From the NCBI GenBank assembly GCA_964404165.1, contig CAYOIZ010000001.1, positions 213,498-277,497 of the forward strand: a stretch of DNA of 64,000 nucleotides, given 5' to 3'. The notes below the pieces were generated by a model. That model saw only the letters and a program-made list of their open reading frames with translations. It was not told the origin of the DNA and did no database searches. This stretch comes from DASYLJ01 sp964404165 (lineage in GTDB: Bacteria > Desulfobacterota > Binatia > DP-6). A program made the translations under genes and the position numbers. Shown one piece after another: positions 10,772 to 18,267 of the stretch (within the stretch, counting starts at the first letter, position 1; each line of letters starts with the position of its first letter).

Positions 10772-11344
10772 CTACGCGATGGCCTTGCGGGTTGCGACGA
10801 GGAGACCGCTGGCACACGCCAGGGGGGCCAGGACGAGCTCGGGACGGGCCTGGAGGGCGGCCATCAGCCGCGGCACCAGGACCAGCCCGTCGGGGAAATC
10901 GGGCTTCGGGAGCAGATCGTCGACCACGTAGAGGCCGCCCGGTGCGAGGCGATCCAGGGCGAGCTCGAGCCCGTCGTACTTCCCGGGGTAGGCGTCGGCG
11001 AAGATCAGGTCCCAGGGGCCGGCCGCGGCCTGCAGGAACGCCACGCCGTCGCCGACGTGGAACGTGACGCGGGCATCGTGTCCGAGGTGCCGGCGGGCCA
11101 CGTCGACGGTGGCGGGCTCGACGTCGACGGTGGTGAGGCGCGCGCCGGCGTCCATGCCGTCGAGCAGCCACGCGGTGCCGTGCCCGGTGCCGGTGCCGAG
11201 CTCGAGCAGGCGGCCGCCGGGCTTCGCCGTGGCGAGCGCCCGCAGAAGCGCGCCCGTCGGGGCGTCCGACGAGAGCCCGAAGCCGAGGGCGAGCGTGTCG
11301 CGCTGGATCGCGGCCAGAACCGCGGGGGCGATGGGGTCCATCAT
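10772..11344 (-). CDS. Putative O-methyltransferase, class I
   Basis: A 190-residue SAM-dependent methyltransferase with motif I LLELGTGTGHGTAWLL (about 45-60), TTVDVEP, and DLIFADAYPGKYDG typical of the O-methyltransferase 3 / YrrM group. The start ATG overlaps the stop of the thiolase-like gene (ATGA), so the two are co-transcribed and translationally coupled. Substrate unknown. Confidence 0.8.
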   Translation of the reverse strand: MMDPIAPAVLAAIQRDTLALGFGLSSDAPTGALLRALATAKPGGRLLELGTGTGHGTAWLLDGMDAGARLTTVDVEPATVDVARRHLGHDARVTFHVGDGVAFLQAAAGPWDLIFADAYPGKYDGLELALDRLAPGGLYVVDDLLPKPDFPDGLVLVPRLMAALQARPELVLAPLACASGLLVATRKAIA

Positions 11345-12831
11345 GTCGGGTCGAAGGTGTTGCGGCCGTCGGTCGATCGGAGACGTCCGGTGCGCCCGAC
11401 GCCCTCTGCGCGCTCGAACGATTCGAGCACGCCGCGGTCCGCCGGCAACAGCGCGACGAACCGACGACGGTCGTCGAGCCGTCCCAGGCAGAGGCCGCGC
11501 TCGGGTGCGCCGTCACGCCCGTGGACCACGGTGTACGTCTCGAGTGTGCCGTGGCCCGCGGCCTCGTCGGCGACGGTGGGGGTGGGCTGAGCGTCGACCC
11601 ACGCCTGCAGCGACGGCCCACCGGCGCGCTGCCAGCCGCGCGGGGGCGGCGCGCCGCCGTAGACGCCGAGGGCGTGCTTGGTGGCACTCCATCCCAGCGC
11701 GTGGACGAGCGCGTGGCCGTCGCGATCGGCGCGGAGGCGCTGCATCGCGCTCGCGATCGCATGCGTGGTGTAGTTGTTCCCCGGACCGCCGAACCAGGGC
11801 AGGCCGCCGGCGAGCGTCAAGGGGCGGTCTGTCGCCGGGTCGATGCCGAGCATCGTGGCCACGAGGCGCGGCGCGATCGGGAAGCAGCTGTAGAGGTCGA
11901 GGTGCGCGATGCGCTCGAGCGGCACGTCGACCGCGTCGAGCAGCAGCGCCGCGGCGCGACGCATGCCGGGCAGCTCGTGGAGTGCATCGCGTTCGGTGAG
12001 GAACCAGTGCTCGGCGACGTCGACGCCGCCCCACGGCCACACCCACCGGTCGTCCGCGACGCCGAGACGGCGTGCCGCCGCCTCGCTGGCGACGAGGAGC
12101 GCGCCGCCCTGGCTCACCTCGAGGATCGCGTTCAGGTACTTCGGGTAGGGGAACGCCACCATCCGGTTCGTCGGCGTGACGGCCGTGAGCGTCGCCGCGT
12201 CGCGGACCTCGGGGAACCAGGCGTACGGGTTCGCGGCGGCCACCCGGGTGCAGCGCGCGGCGAATGCGCCCATCTCGGCGTCGGCCGCGGCGAGCGAGAG
12301 GCCGCGCGCGGCGCGGTAGGCGTTCTCGATGAGCGCGAAGGTGACGTAGGCCTCGCGGCCGCCGTGCCGCGACTCGAGCGCGCTGGTGCCGTCGCGCATA
12401 TCGCCCCAGCGTTCCGCCGACGTCTCGGAGCGGGGCGTCCAGTCGGGCGTGATGCCGGCGCGACCGAGCGCGCGCATCGTGTGCGCGGCTTCGCCACCGG
12501 CGAGGAGCGCGACCTCGCTGCGTCCGGCCGCGATCTCGTCGCAGAGGTGCGCGAGCAGCGACTGCGGCGTGTTCCCGCCCCACGTCGTCAGGAGGCGTCG
12601 CCCGGGCGCGCAGCCGAGGCGCGCCGCGAGCATGGTCGCGGTGTCGCCGTAGTCGTGGAAGACGTTGGTGACGACGGCGACGGTGTCGATCGCGGCGGTG
12701 CCGACGCCCGCCTCGGCGAGCGCGGCGCGTGCCGCCGCCTCCATCAACCCGAGCGGCTCGAGACCCTGGCGCGGATCGTCGGGACGGTCGGTGATCTGTC
12801 CGGCGCCCACCAGCACCGGCTGCGTCGTCAT
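11341..12831 (-). CDS. Thiolase-like protein (acetyl-CoA acetyltransferase fold, no active-site Cys)
   Basis: A 496-residue thiolase-superfamily protein starting MTTQPVLVGAGQITD, with the fold markers ARAALAEAGV, SLLAHLCDEIAAGRSEVALL and LDLYSCFPIAP. It ends in an extra beta domain of about 110 residues, as in thiolase-like protein type 1 and SCP2-like thiolases. The segment where catalytic thiolases have the nucleophilic Cys reads TTWGGNTPQSL here. The C-terminal CxG motif is replaced by HALGWSATKHALG. Thiolytic activity is therefore doubtful; acyl-CoA binding or another reaction is possible. An ATG 24 codons upstream would overlap the divergent gene. Confidence 0.75.
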   Translation of the reverse strand: MTTQPVLVGAGQITDRPDDPRQGLEPLGLMEAAARAALAEAGVGTAAIDTVAVVTNVFHDYGDTATMLAARLGCAPGRRLLTTWGGNTPQSLLAHLCDEIAAGRSEVALLAGGEAAHTMRALGRAGITPDWTPRSETSAERWGDMRDGTSALESRHGGREAYVTFALIENAYRAARGLSLAAADAEMGAFAARCTRVAAANPYAWFPEVRDAATLTAVTPTNRMVAFPYPKYLNAILEVSQGGALLVASEAAARRLGVADDRWVWPWGGVDVAEHWFLTERDALHELPGMRRAAALLLDAVDVPLERIAHLDLYSCFPIAPRLVATMLGIDPATDRPLTLAGGLPWFGGPGNNYTTHAIASAMQRLRADRDGHALVHALGWSATKHALGVYGGAPPPRGWQRAGGPSLQAWVDAQPTPTVADEAAGHGTLETYTVVHGRDGAPERGLCLGRLDDRRRFVALLPADRGVLESFERAEGVGRTGRLRSTDGRNTFDPT

Positions 12832-12881
12832 GCGGGTCTCATCCTTGACAGAGGAAAGCGGCGCGGTCGAAAGTCCATCCC

Positions 12882-13862
12882 ATGCAGCACGATTCGTCGT
12901 CAAACCGCGCGCTCCGTACGCCCATCTGCGATCTCTTCGGCATCGACGTGCCGATCCTCCTGGCTGGCATGGGGGGCGTCTCGATGGCGCCGCTGGTGGC
13001 GGCGGTGTCGAACGCGGGCGGCCTCGGCATCATGGGGGCCGCCAACCTGTCGCCCGACGGGTTGCGCGACGAGATCCGCCGCACGCGCGCGCTGACGACG
13101 AAGCCGTTCGCCGTCGATCTGCTGGCGCCCATTCCGGAGATGATCGAGCCCTACCTGCCGGTGCTCTATGACGAGGAGATACGCATCTTCGTCGCCGGGC
13201 TCGCCGTGCCCGAGAAGCACGTCGCCGAGATGAAGCGGCACGGCATCACCATCATGGTGATGACGGGCAAGGTGGCGCATGCGAAGCGGGCCGAATCGGC
13301 GGGGGCCGACGTCGTCGCGGCGCAGGGCACCGAGGCGGGGGGGCACACCGGCGAGATCGGCACGCTGGCGCTGGTGCCGCAGGTGGTCGACGCGGTGAAG
13401 ATCCCCGTCGTCGCGGCGGGGGGCATCGTCGACGGCCGCGGCGTCGTCGCGGCGCTCGCGCTCGGTGCGCAGGGCGCGATCATCGGCACGCGGTTCATCG
13501 CGACGCCGGAAGCCACGGCGGCGACGCAGTACCGCGAGGCGCTGATCCACGCCCAGCAGGACGAGACCATCCGCACCCGTTGCTACTCCGGCAAGCCGCT
13601 GCGGTCGCTGCGCAACCCGTACATCCTCGAGCACGAGGCCGACCCGTCGACGATGAAGCGCTTCCCCGAGCAGCTGATGATCTCCACGCAGCGCCAGGTG
13701 ATGGCGTACTGGAATCCCGAGGCCGATCCCGCGCGCACCTGCATGCCGGCGGGGCAGGGCGTCGGCAGCTTCCACGAGATCAAGCCGGCGGCCGAGGTGC
13801 TGCGGGAGATCGCGAGCCAGGCCGAAGCGGTGCTGCGCGGCGGAATCTTCGCGCGCCGCTAG
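12882..13862 (+). CDS. Nitronate monooxygenase / 2-nitropropane dioxygenase family flavoprotein
   Basis: A 326-residue FMN-dependent TIM-barrel protein with PILLAGMGGVSMAPLVAAVSNAG at the N terminus. Phosphate-binding loops VVAAGGIVDGRG and GAIIGTRFIATPEA and the substrate-side GTEAGGHTGEIG follow. The family oxidises nitronates or reduces enoyl thioesters, and the substrate here is unknown. It is divergent from the thiolase-like gene, and a TTGACA box at 12845-12850 lies in between. Its TAG stop shares the palindrome CTAG (13859-13862) with the convergent AI-2E-family gene. Confidence 0.85.
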   Translation: MQHDSSSNRALRTPICDLFGIDVPILLAGMGGVSMAPLVAAVSNAGGLGIMGAANLSPDGLRDEIRRTRALTTKPFAVDLLAPIPEMIEPYLPVLYDEEIRIFVAGLAVPEKHVAEMKRHGITIMVMTGKVAHAKRAESAGADVVAAQGTEAGGHTGEIGTLALVPQVVDAVKIPVVAAGGIVDGRGVVAALALGAQGAIIGTRFIATPEATAATQYREALIHAQQDETIRTRCYSGKPLRSLRNPYILEHEADPSTMKRFPEQLMISTQRQVMAYWNPEADPARTCMPAGQGVGSFHEIKPAAEVLREIASQAEAVLRGGIFARR

Positions 13863-14971
13863 CCGGTGAGGTCGTCGCGGTTGCCCTCGACGAGGACGAG
13901 CGTCGGGGCGCCCGTGCCGTAGAGCGTGCGGTAGATCTCGACGAACGACAGCAGCGCCGCGACGATCACCGGTGCGACGAAGACGCCGAGGAAGCCGTAC
14001 ACCTGGAGGCCGCCCAGGATGGCGAACAGCAGGAGGAACGTCGGCATCTTGGCGCGCCCGCCGATCAGGATCGTGCGGATGACGTTGTCGGAGCCGCTGA
14101 TGACGACGACGCCCCAGATCAGCAGCAGGATGGCGCGCACGCTGTGGTCGGTGAACCAGAGGTAGGCCGACGCCGGGAGCCACACGAACGCCGAGCCCGC
14201 GGGCGGAATGAACGACGCCACGCCGGTCAGGAAACCGAGGAACACCGCGAAGGGCAGGTTGCCGATGAGCCAGTAGGCGAAGCCGCCGAGGAGGCCCTGC
14301 GCCACCGACACCACGATCATGCTCTGCACCACGGCCGACATGGTGTCGTAGAGGCGTCGCGAGACGACGTCCTTGTGGGCCCGCTCCATGGGGATCAACT
14401 CGAGGACACGGCCCGCGATGCGCTCGCCGTCGCGGAAGAAGAAGAACAGGGCGAGGACCATGAGGCCGCCGTTCACGATCGTCACGAGGACGTTGCGGGC
14501 GACGGCACCGCCCTGGGCGGCGACCTGCTGCGACACGTAGGCGGCGCCGGCCAGGATGAGCTTGATCGGGTCGAGGTCGACCTTGCCGGCGAACGGGGCC
14601 GTCAGCTTCTGGAAGAGGCGTCCGACGTTGGAATCCTGGACCTTGGCGATGAACTGGGTGAGCTCGCCGCTCGCGACCATCTCCTGGATGCGGGTGTAGG
14701 CCTGCCCGGCCTCCCGGACCAGCATCGACCCCAGGAGGATCGAGGGCAGGATGGCGATGGTGGTGACCGCGATCACCAGGACCATCGCGGCGAGGCCGCG
14801 GTTGCCCCGGAAGGCATGCGTCAGCCGGGTGGTGAGGGGGTAGAACGTGAGCGCCAGGATGGCTGCCCACACCAGCGGTCCGGCGAACGGCGCCAGGAAC
14901 AGATAGAGCTGGTAGAGCAGGAAGACGTAGCCGGCGAGGAAGAAGGCGCCGAACAGGTGTTCCCGCGACAC
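13859..14971 (-). CDS. AI-2E family transporter (PerM/YdiK/YhhT-like membrane protein)
   Basis: A 370-residue integral membrane protein with about eight hydrophobic segments. The family's GGxxxFxLFFFRDGE-like stretch appears as GGLMVLALFFFFRDGERI, and the C-terminal half contains FIPPAGSAFVWLPA and GGLQVYGFLGVFVAPV. Family members export small molecules or act as Na+/H+ antiporters; calling it an autoinducer exporter would be overreach. The GTG start at 14971 is supported by a TTGTGG/17 bp/TAGAGT promoter ending 6 nt upstream on the same strand. Confidence 0.85.
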   Translation of the reverse strand: MSREHLFGAFFLAGYVFLLYQLYLFLAPFAGPLVWAAILALTFYPLTTRLTHAFRGNRGLAAMVLVIAVTTIAILPSILLGSMLVREAGQAYTRIQEMVASGELTQFIAKVQDSNVGRLFQKLTAPFAGKVDLDPIKLILAGAAYVSQQVAAQGGAVARNVLVTIVNGGLMVLALFFFFRDGERIAGRVLELIPMERAHKDVVSRRLYDTMSAVVQSMIVVSVAQGLLGGFAYWLIGNLPFAVFLGFLTGVASFIPPAGSAFVWLPASAYLWFTDHSVRAILLLIWGVVVISGSDNVIRTILIGGRAKMPTFLLLFAILGGLQVYGFLGVFVAPVIVAALLSFVEIYRTLYGTGAPTLVLVEGNRDDLTG

Positions 14972-14977
14972 GCGCGG

Positions 14978-15006
14978 ACTCTACAGGCGGTTCCGACGGG
15001 CCACAA
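14978..15006 (-). promoter_or_regulatory. Promoter of the AI-2E family gene; leaderless arrangement
   Basis: On the minus strand TTGTGG (15001-15006) and TAGAGT (14978-14983) are 17 bp apart, and the GTG start codon begins 6 nt after the -10 box. Transcription would start at or next to the start codon. Confidence 0.5.
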
Positions 15007-15021
15007 GCGATCGGCATTGCC

Positions 15022-15050
15022 TTGACAGGCCGGCGCTCGGTTGGTAACCC
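15022..15050 (+). promoter_or_regulatory. Promoter of tRNA-Val (and probably thrS operon)
   Basis: TTGACA (15022-15027) and TAACCC (15045-15050) are spaced by 17 bp, 25 bp ahead of the tRNA. The 12-mer GCCTTGACAGGC covering the -35 box (15019-15030) recurs exactly at the pyr operon promoter (30347-30358). Confidence 0.6.
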
Positions 15051-15075
15051 CTCACGTCTTATCGAGCACTTACGC

Positions 15076-15148
15076 AGGCACGTAGCTCAGTGGCTAGAGC
15101 GCTTCCCTGACACGGAAGAGGTCGGCGGTTCAATCCCGCCCGTGCCTA
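15076..15148 (+). tRNA. tRNA-Val (anticodon GAC)
   Basis: A full 73-nt cloverleaf. Acceptor AGGCACG (15076-15082) pairs with CGTGCCT (15141-15147), discriminator A at 15148. The D stem is GCTC/GAGC, and the anticodon stem CTTCC/GGAAG encloses CTGACAC with GAC at 15109-15111. The T arm is GGCGG-TTCAATC-CCGCC. CCA is not encoded. The thrS start lies 54 bp downstream with no terminator between, so read-through into the operon is likely. Confidence 0.97.
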
Positions 15149-15201
15149 GTCACCACCAACGCGCCCGCATCGTCGTTTTTGAATTTGTCGTGTAGCGCCG
15201 G

Positions 15202-17145
15202 ATGGCAGAGATCACCGTGACCTTCGAGGACGGCGCCGAAGAGCGTCTGCCCTCGGGAACGACTGCCGCCGACGCCCTCCGGGTGCACGCGGAGCGTGTC
15301 GGCTCCGGCAAGAAGCAGCTGAAGCAGGCCGTTGCCGCGCGCGTCGAGGGTCGCGAGTCGAAGGTCGTCGATCTGAGCCGCCCCCTCACCGAGGACTGCC
15401 GGCTGACCACCGTCGCCCCCGAGTCGCCCGACGGCCTCGAGGTGCTGCGCCACTCCTGTGCGCATCTGATGGGCCAGGCGGTGCAGCGGCTCTTCCCCGG
15501 CACCGAGATCACCATCGGCCCGGTCATCGACAACGGCTTCTACTACGACTTCAAGCGTCCCGAGGGGTTCACGCCCGACGATCTGGTCCGCATCGAGGAG
15601 ACGATGCGCGCCATCGTCGCCGAGAACCTGCCCGTCAGCCGCGAGGAGCTGCCGCGCGACGAGGCCGTCGCCCGCTTCCGCGCCATGGGCGAGCACTACA
15701 AGGTCGAGATCATCGAGGGCATCCCCGAGCCCACGGTGTCGCTCTACCGCCAGGGCGAGTTCGTCGACCTGTGCCGTGGGCCGCACGTGCCGTCCACCGG
15801 CAAGATCGGCGCCTTCAAGCTCACCAGCGTCGCGGGCGCCTACTGGCGCGGCGACGCCCGCAACGAGATGCTCCAGCGCATCTACGGCACGGCGTGGGCC
15901 ACCCAGAAGGACCTCGACGCGTACCTGCGGCGCATCGAGGAGGCCAAGGCGCGCGATCACCGTCGCCTCGGCCAGCAGCTCGACCTCTTCTCGATCCACC
16001 CGATCGCCCCGGGATCCCCCTTCTTCCACCCCAAGGGCGCGGTGGTCTACAACACCCTGGTGCAGTACATGCGTAGCCTCTACGGGCGCTACGGCTACAC
16101 CGAGGTCATCACGCCACTCATCTACAAGACCGATCTCTGGAAGACGTCGGGGCACTACGAGGCCTTCCACGACGACATGTTCCTCATGGCCGCCGACGAT
16201 GACGAGTACGGCGTGAAGCCCATGAACTGCCCGGGCCACTGCTACCTGTTCGCCACCAGCAAGCACTCGTACCGCGATCTTCCGGTCCGCTTCGCCGACT
16301 TCAGCCGCCTGCATCGCTTCGAGCCGTCGGGGACGCTCGCCGGTCTCACCCGCGTGCGCTCGATGGCCCAGGACGACGCCCACATCTACTGCACGCACGA
16401 GCAGATGGAGGCCGAGCTCGACGCCTTCGTCGCCATGACGCGCGAGGTGTACGACGCCTTCGGCTTCGATCGCGTCGAGGTGTCGATTCAGACGCGCCCG
16501 GAGAAGTACCTCGGCCGTCTCGAGCTGTGGGACGAGGCGGAGAAGGCCCTCGCGCGTGCCGCCGAGAAGACGGGGTTCCCCGTCACGACGCTCCCGGGCG
16601 AGGGGGCGTTCTACGGGCCGAAGATCGGCTTCGACTTCCGCGACGTCCTCGAGCGCTCGTGGACGCTCGCCACGGTGCAGATCGACTGCGCCATGCCGGA
16701 GCGCTTCAAGCTCGAGTACGTCACGCCCGAGGGCACCGACGCCACGCCCGTCATGATCCATCGCGCGGTGCTCGGCTCCATCGAGCGCTTCATCGCGATC
16801 CTGCTCGAGCACACCGCCGGCAAGCTGCCGCTCTGGCTCGCGCCGGTGCAGCTCCGCGTCGTGCCCGTCAGCGAGAAGGTCGAGGCGTGGGCGGCGCAGG
16901 TGCGCGACACCTGCCTGCAGGCGGGGCTTCGCGCCGAGGTGGACGTTCGCAACGAAAAGCTCGGCTACAAGATCCGCGAGGCGCAGCTCGAGAAGATCCC
17001 CGTCGTGGCGGTGGTCGGCGAGCGCGAGGCCGCCGACGGTACGGTGGCGCCGCGCATCGGCGGCGAAAACCGTGATCCGATGGCGCTCGAAGCGTTCGTG
17101 GCCCAGGTGCGGGCCGACGCCCGTATGCCCGGAGGTGTCCCATAG
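15202..17145 (+). CDS. thrS: Threonyl-tRNA synthetase
   Basis: A 647-residue class II synthetase charging tRNA-Thr. It has an N-terminal TGS domain (about residues 1-62) and an editing domain with HSCAHLMGQAVQRLF and the metal site CRGPHVPSTG. The catalytic core contains KPMNCPGHCYLF, DFSRLHRFEPSGTLAGLTRVR and VMIHRAVLGSIERF, followed by the anticodon domain ending in GGENRD. Length is normal. The stop TAG overlaps the ATA start of infC (ATAG), and GGAGG inside the last thrS codons serves infC. Confidence 0.98.
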   Translation: MAEITVTFEDGAEERLPSGTTAADALRVHAERVGSGKKQLKQAVAARVEGRESKVVDLSRPLTEDCRLTTVAPESPDGLEVLRHSCAHLMGQAVQRLFPGTEITIGPVIDNGFYYDFKRPEGFTPDDLVRIEETMRAIVAENLPVSREELPRDEAVARFRAMGEHYKVEIIEGIPEPTVSLYRQGEFVDLCRGPHVPSTGKIGAFKLTSVAGAYWRGDARNEMLQRIYGTAWATQKDLDAYLRRIEEAKARDHRRLGQQLDLFSIHPIAPGSPFFHPKGAVVYNTLVQYMRSLYGRYGYTEVITPLIYKTDLWKTSGHYEAFHDDMFLMAADDDEYGVKPMNCPGHCYLFATSKHSYRDLPVRFADFSRLHRFEPSGTLAGLTRVRSMAQDDAHIYCTHEQMEAELDAFVAMTREVYDAFGFDRVEVSIQTRPEKYLGRLELWDEAEKALARAAEKTGFPVTTLPGEGAFYGPKIGFDFRDVLERSWTLATVQIDCAMPERFKLEYVTPEGTDATPVMIHRAVLGSIERFIAILLEHTAGKLPLWLAPVQLRVVPVSEKVEAWAAQVRDTCLQAGLRAEVDVRNEKLGYKIREAQLEKIPVVAVVGEREAADGTVAPRIGGENRDPMALEAFVAQVRADARMPGGVP

Positions 17146-17657
17146 CGAAGATCGAAGAGCGAGTCCGCATCAACCAGCAGATCCGCGCCCGCGAGATCCG
17201 CGTCATCGACGCGGACGGAGCGCAGCTCGGCGTCATGACGCCGATGGACGCGCAGCGGGTTGCGGACCAGAAGGAGCTCGACCTGGTCGAGGTGGCGCCC
17301 ACGGCGAATCCGCCGGTGTGCCGCATCATGGACTACGGCAAGTTCCGCTACGCCCAGAAGAAGAAGGCGCAGGAGTCGCGCAAGAAGGGGTCGGCCAGCC
17401 TCTTGAAGGAAGTGAAGGTCGGCTCGCAGACCAGCGGGCACGACGTCGACTTCAAGGTGGGCCACATCCGCGACTTCCTGGGCGACGGCCACCGCGTCAA
17501 GGTGACGGTCTTCTTCCGCGGGCGGTCGATTACCCATCCGGAGCTCGGTCGAGCCATGCTCGAACGCATCGCCGGCATGGTGCAGGACGTCGCGCAGATC
17601 GAGCAGCAGCCCCGCATGGAGGGCCGCAGCATGTCCATGATGCTGGTCGGGAAGTAA
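17142..17657 (+). CDS. infC: Translation initiation factor IF-3, ATA start
   Basis: IF-3 (171 residues) binds the 30S subunit and rejects wrong start codons. Recognisable parts are RVRINQQIRAREIRVIDADGAQLG, EVAPTANPPVCRIMDYGKFRYAQKKK and the C-terminal domain with HDVDFKVGHIRDFL and VTVFFRGR. The first ATG in frame (17235) would delete the conserved N-terminal 31 residues. The only initiator that restores them is ATA at 17142, 6 nt after a perfect GGAGG (17131-17135) and overlapping the thrS stop. Non-canonical infC starts underlie IF-3 autoregulation in E. coli (AUU); the same logic is inferred here. Confidence 0.95.
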   Translation: MAKIEERVRINQQIRAREIRVIDADGAQLGVMTPMDAQRVADQKELDLVEVAPTANPPVCRIMDYGKFRYAQKKKAQESRKKGSASLLKEVKVGSQTSGHDVDFKVGHIRDFLGDGHRVKVTVFFRGRSITHPELGRAMLERIAGMVQDVAQIEQQPRMEGRSMSMMLVGK

Positions 17658-17674
17658 CGAGAAGGAGTGCAGTC

Positions 17675-17872
17675 ATGCCCAAGATGAAGACGAACCGGGC
17701 CACCGCGAAGCGGTTCAAGATCACCGGGACCGGGAAGATCAAGCGCAGCCACGCTGGCCTGCGACACATCAACAGCCACATGACCACCAAGCGGAAGCGG
17801 CAGCTCCGCAAGGCGACGCTCGTCGCCAAGGGCGACGAGAAGAACATCAAGCGCCTGCTGCCGTACGGCTGA
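17675..17872 (+). CDS. rpmI: Ribosomal protein L35 (bL35)
   Basis: A 65-residue basic protein of the large subunit: MPKMKTNRATAKRFKITGTG, then KIKRSHAGLRHINSHMTTKR and a C-terminal IKRLLPYG, all typical of bL35. The ATG at 17675 follows GAAGGAG. It sits between infC and rplT, as in most bacteria, where IF-3 and L20 levels control the operon. Confidence 0.97.
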   Translation: MPKMKTNRATAKRFKITGTGKIKRSHAGLRHINSHMTTKRKRQLRKATLVAKGDEKNIKRLLPYG

Positions 17873-17895
17873 GCGCCGGAGAAGGAGTGTAAGCG

Positions 17896-18267
17896 ATGCC
17901 TCGCGCAAAGGGCGGCCCGAAGACGCGCCGCCGCCACAAGAAGACGTTGAAGCTGGCGAAGGGTTACGTCGGCGGCCGACGCAAAACCTATCGTCAGGCT
18001 CGGGAGACCGTCGAGCGCGGGCTCACGTACGCCTACCGCGACCGCAAGGTGAAGAAGCGTGAGTTCCGCAGCCTGTGGATCGTGCGCATCAACGCCGCGG
18101 TACGGCCGCACGGCCTGTCGTACAGCAAGCTGATGGCGGGCCTGAAGGCGGCCGGCATCGCCGTCGATCGCAAGATCCTGGCGGCGCTGGCGCTCGACCA
18201 GCCGCAGGCTTTCGGTGAGCTCGTCGGGCTCGCCAAGTCCCACGTCCCGGCTACGGCGACGGCGTAG
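17896..18267 (+). CDS. rplT: Ribosomal protein L20 (bL20)
   Basis: A 123-residue large-subunit assembly protein: MPRAKGGPKTRRRHKKTLKL at the N terminus, then GYVGGRRKTYRQARE, FRSLWIVRINAA and GLSYSKLMAGLKAAGI. The ATG at 17896 follows GAAGGAG. L20 acts as operon repressor in E. coli; I see no clear pseudoknot target here and cannot fold one by eye. The stop is directly followed by the TTG start of pheS with zero spacing. Confidence 0.97.
   Translation: MPRAKGGPKTRRRHKKTLKLAKGYVGGRRKTYRQARETVERGLTYAYRDRKVKKREFRSLWIVRINAAVRPHGLSYSKLMAGLKAAGIAVDRKILAALALDQPQAFGELVGLAKSHVPATATA

Noticed and set aside
9026..11590. An 854-codon plus-strand frame across the GH78-like and methyltransferase genes.
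   Set aside because: It is the shadow of two recognisable minus-strand proteins; its translation is repetitive Arg/Ala/Gly-rich.
17072..17674. Upstream extension of rpmI and a plus-strand frame through infC.
   Set aside because: bL35 begins at MPKMKTNRA with a good ribosome site; the extension is out of frame with infC.
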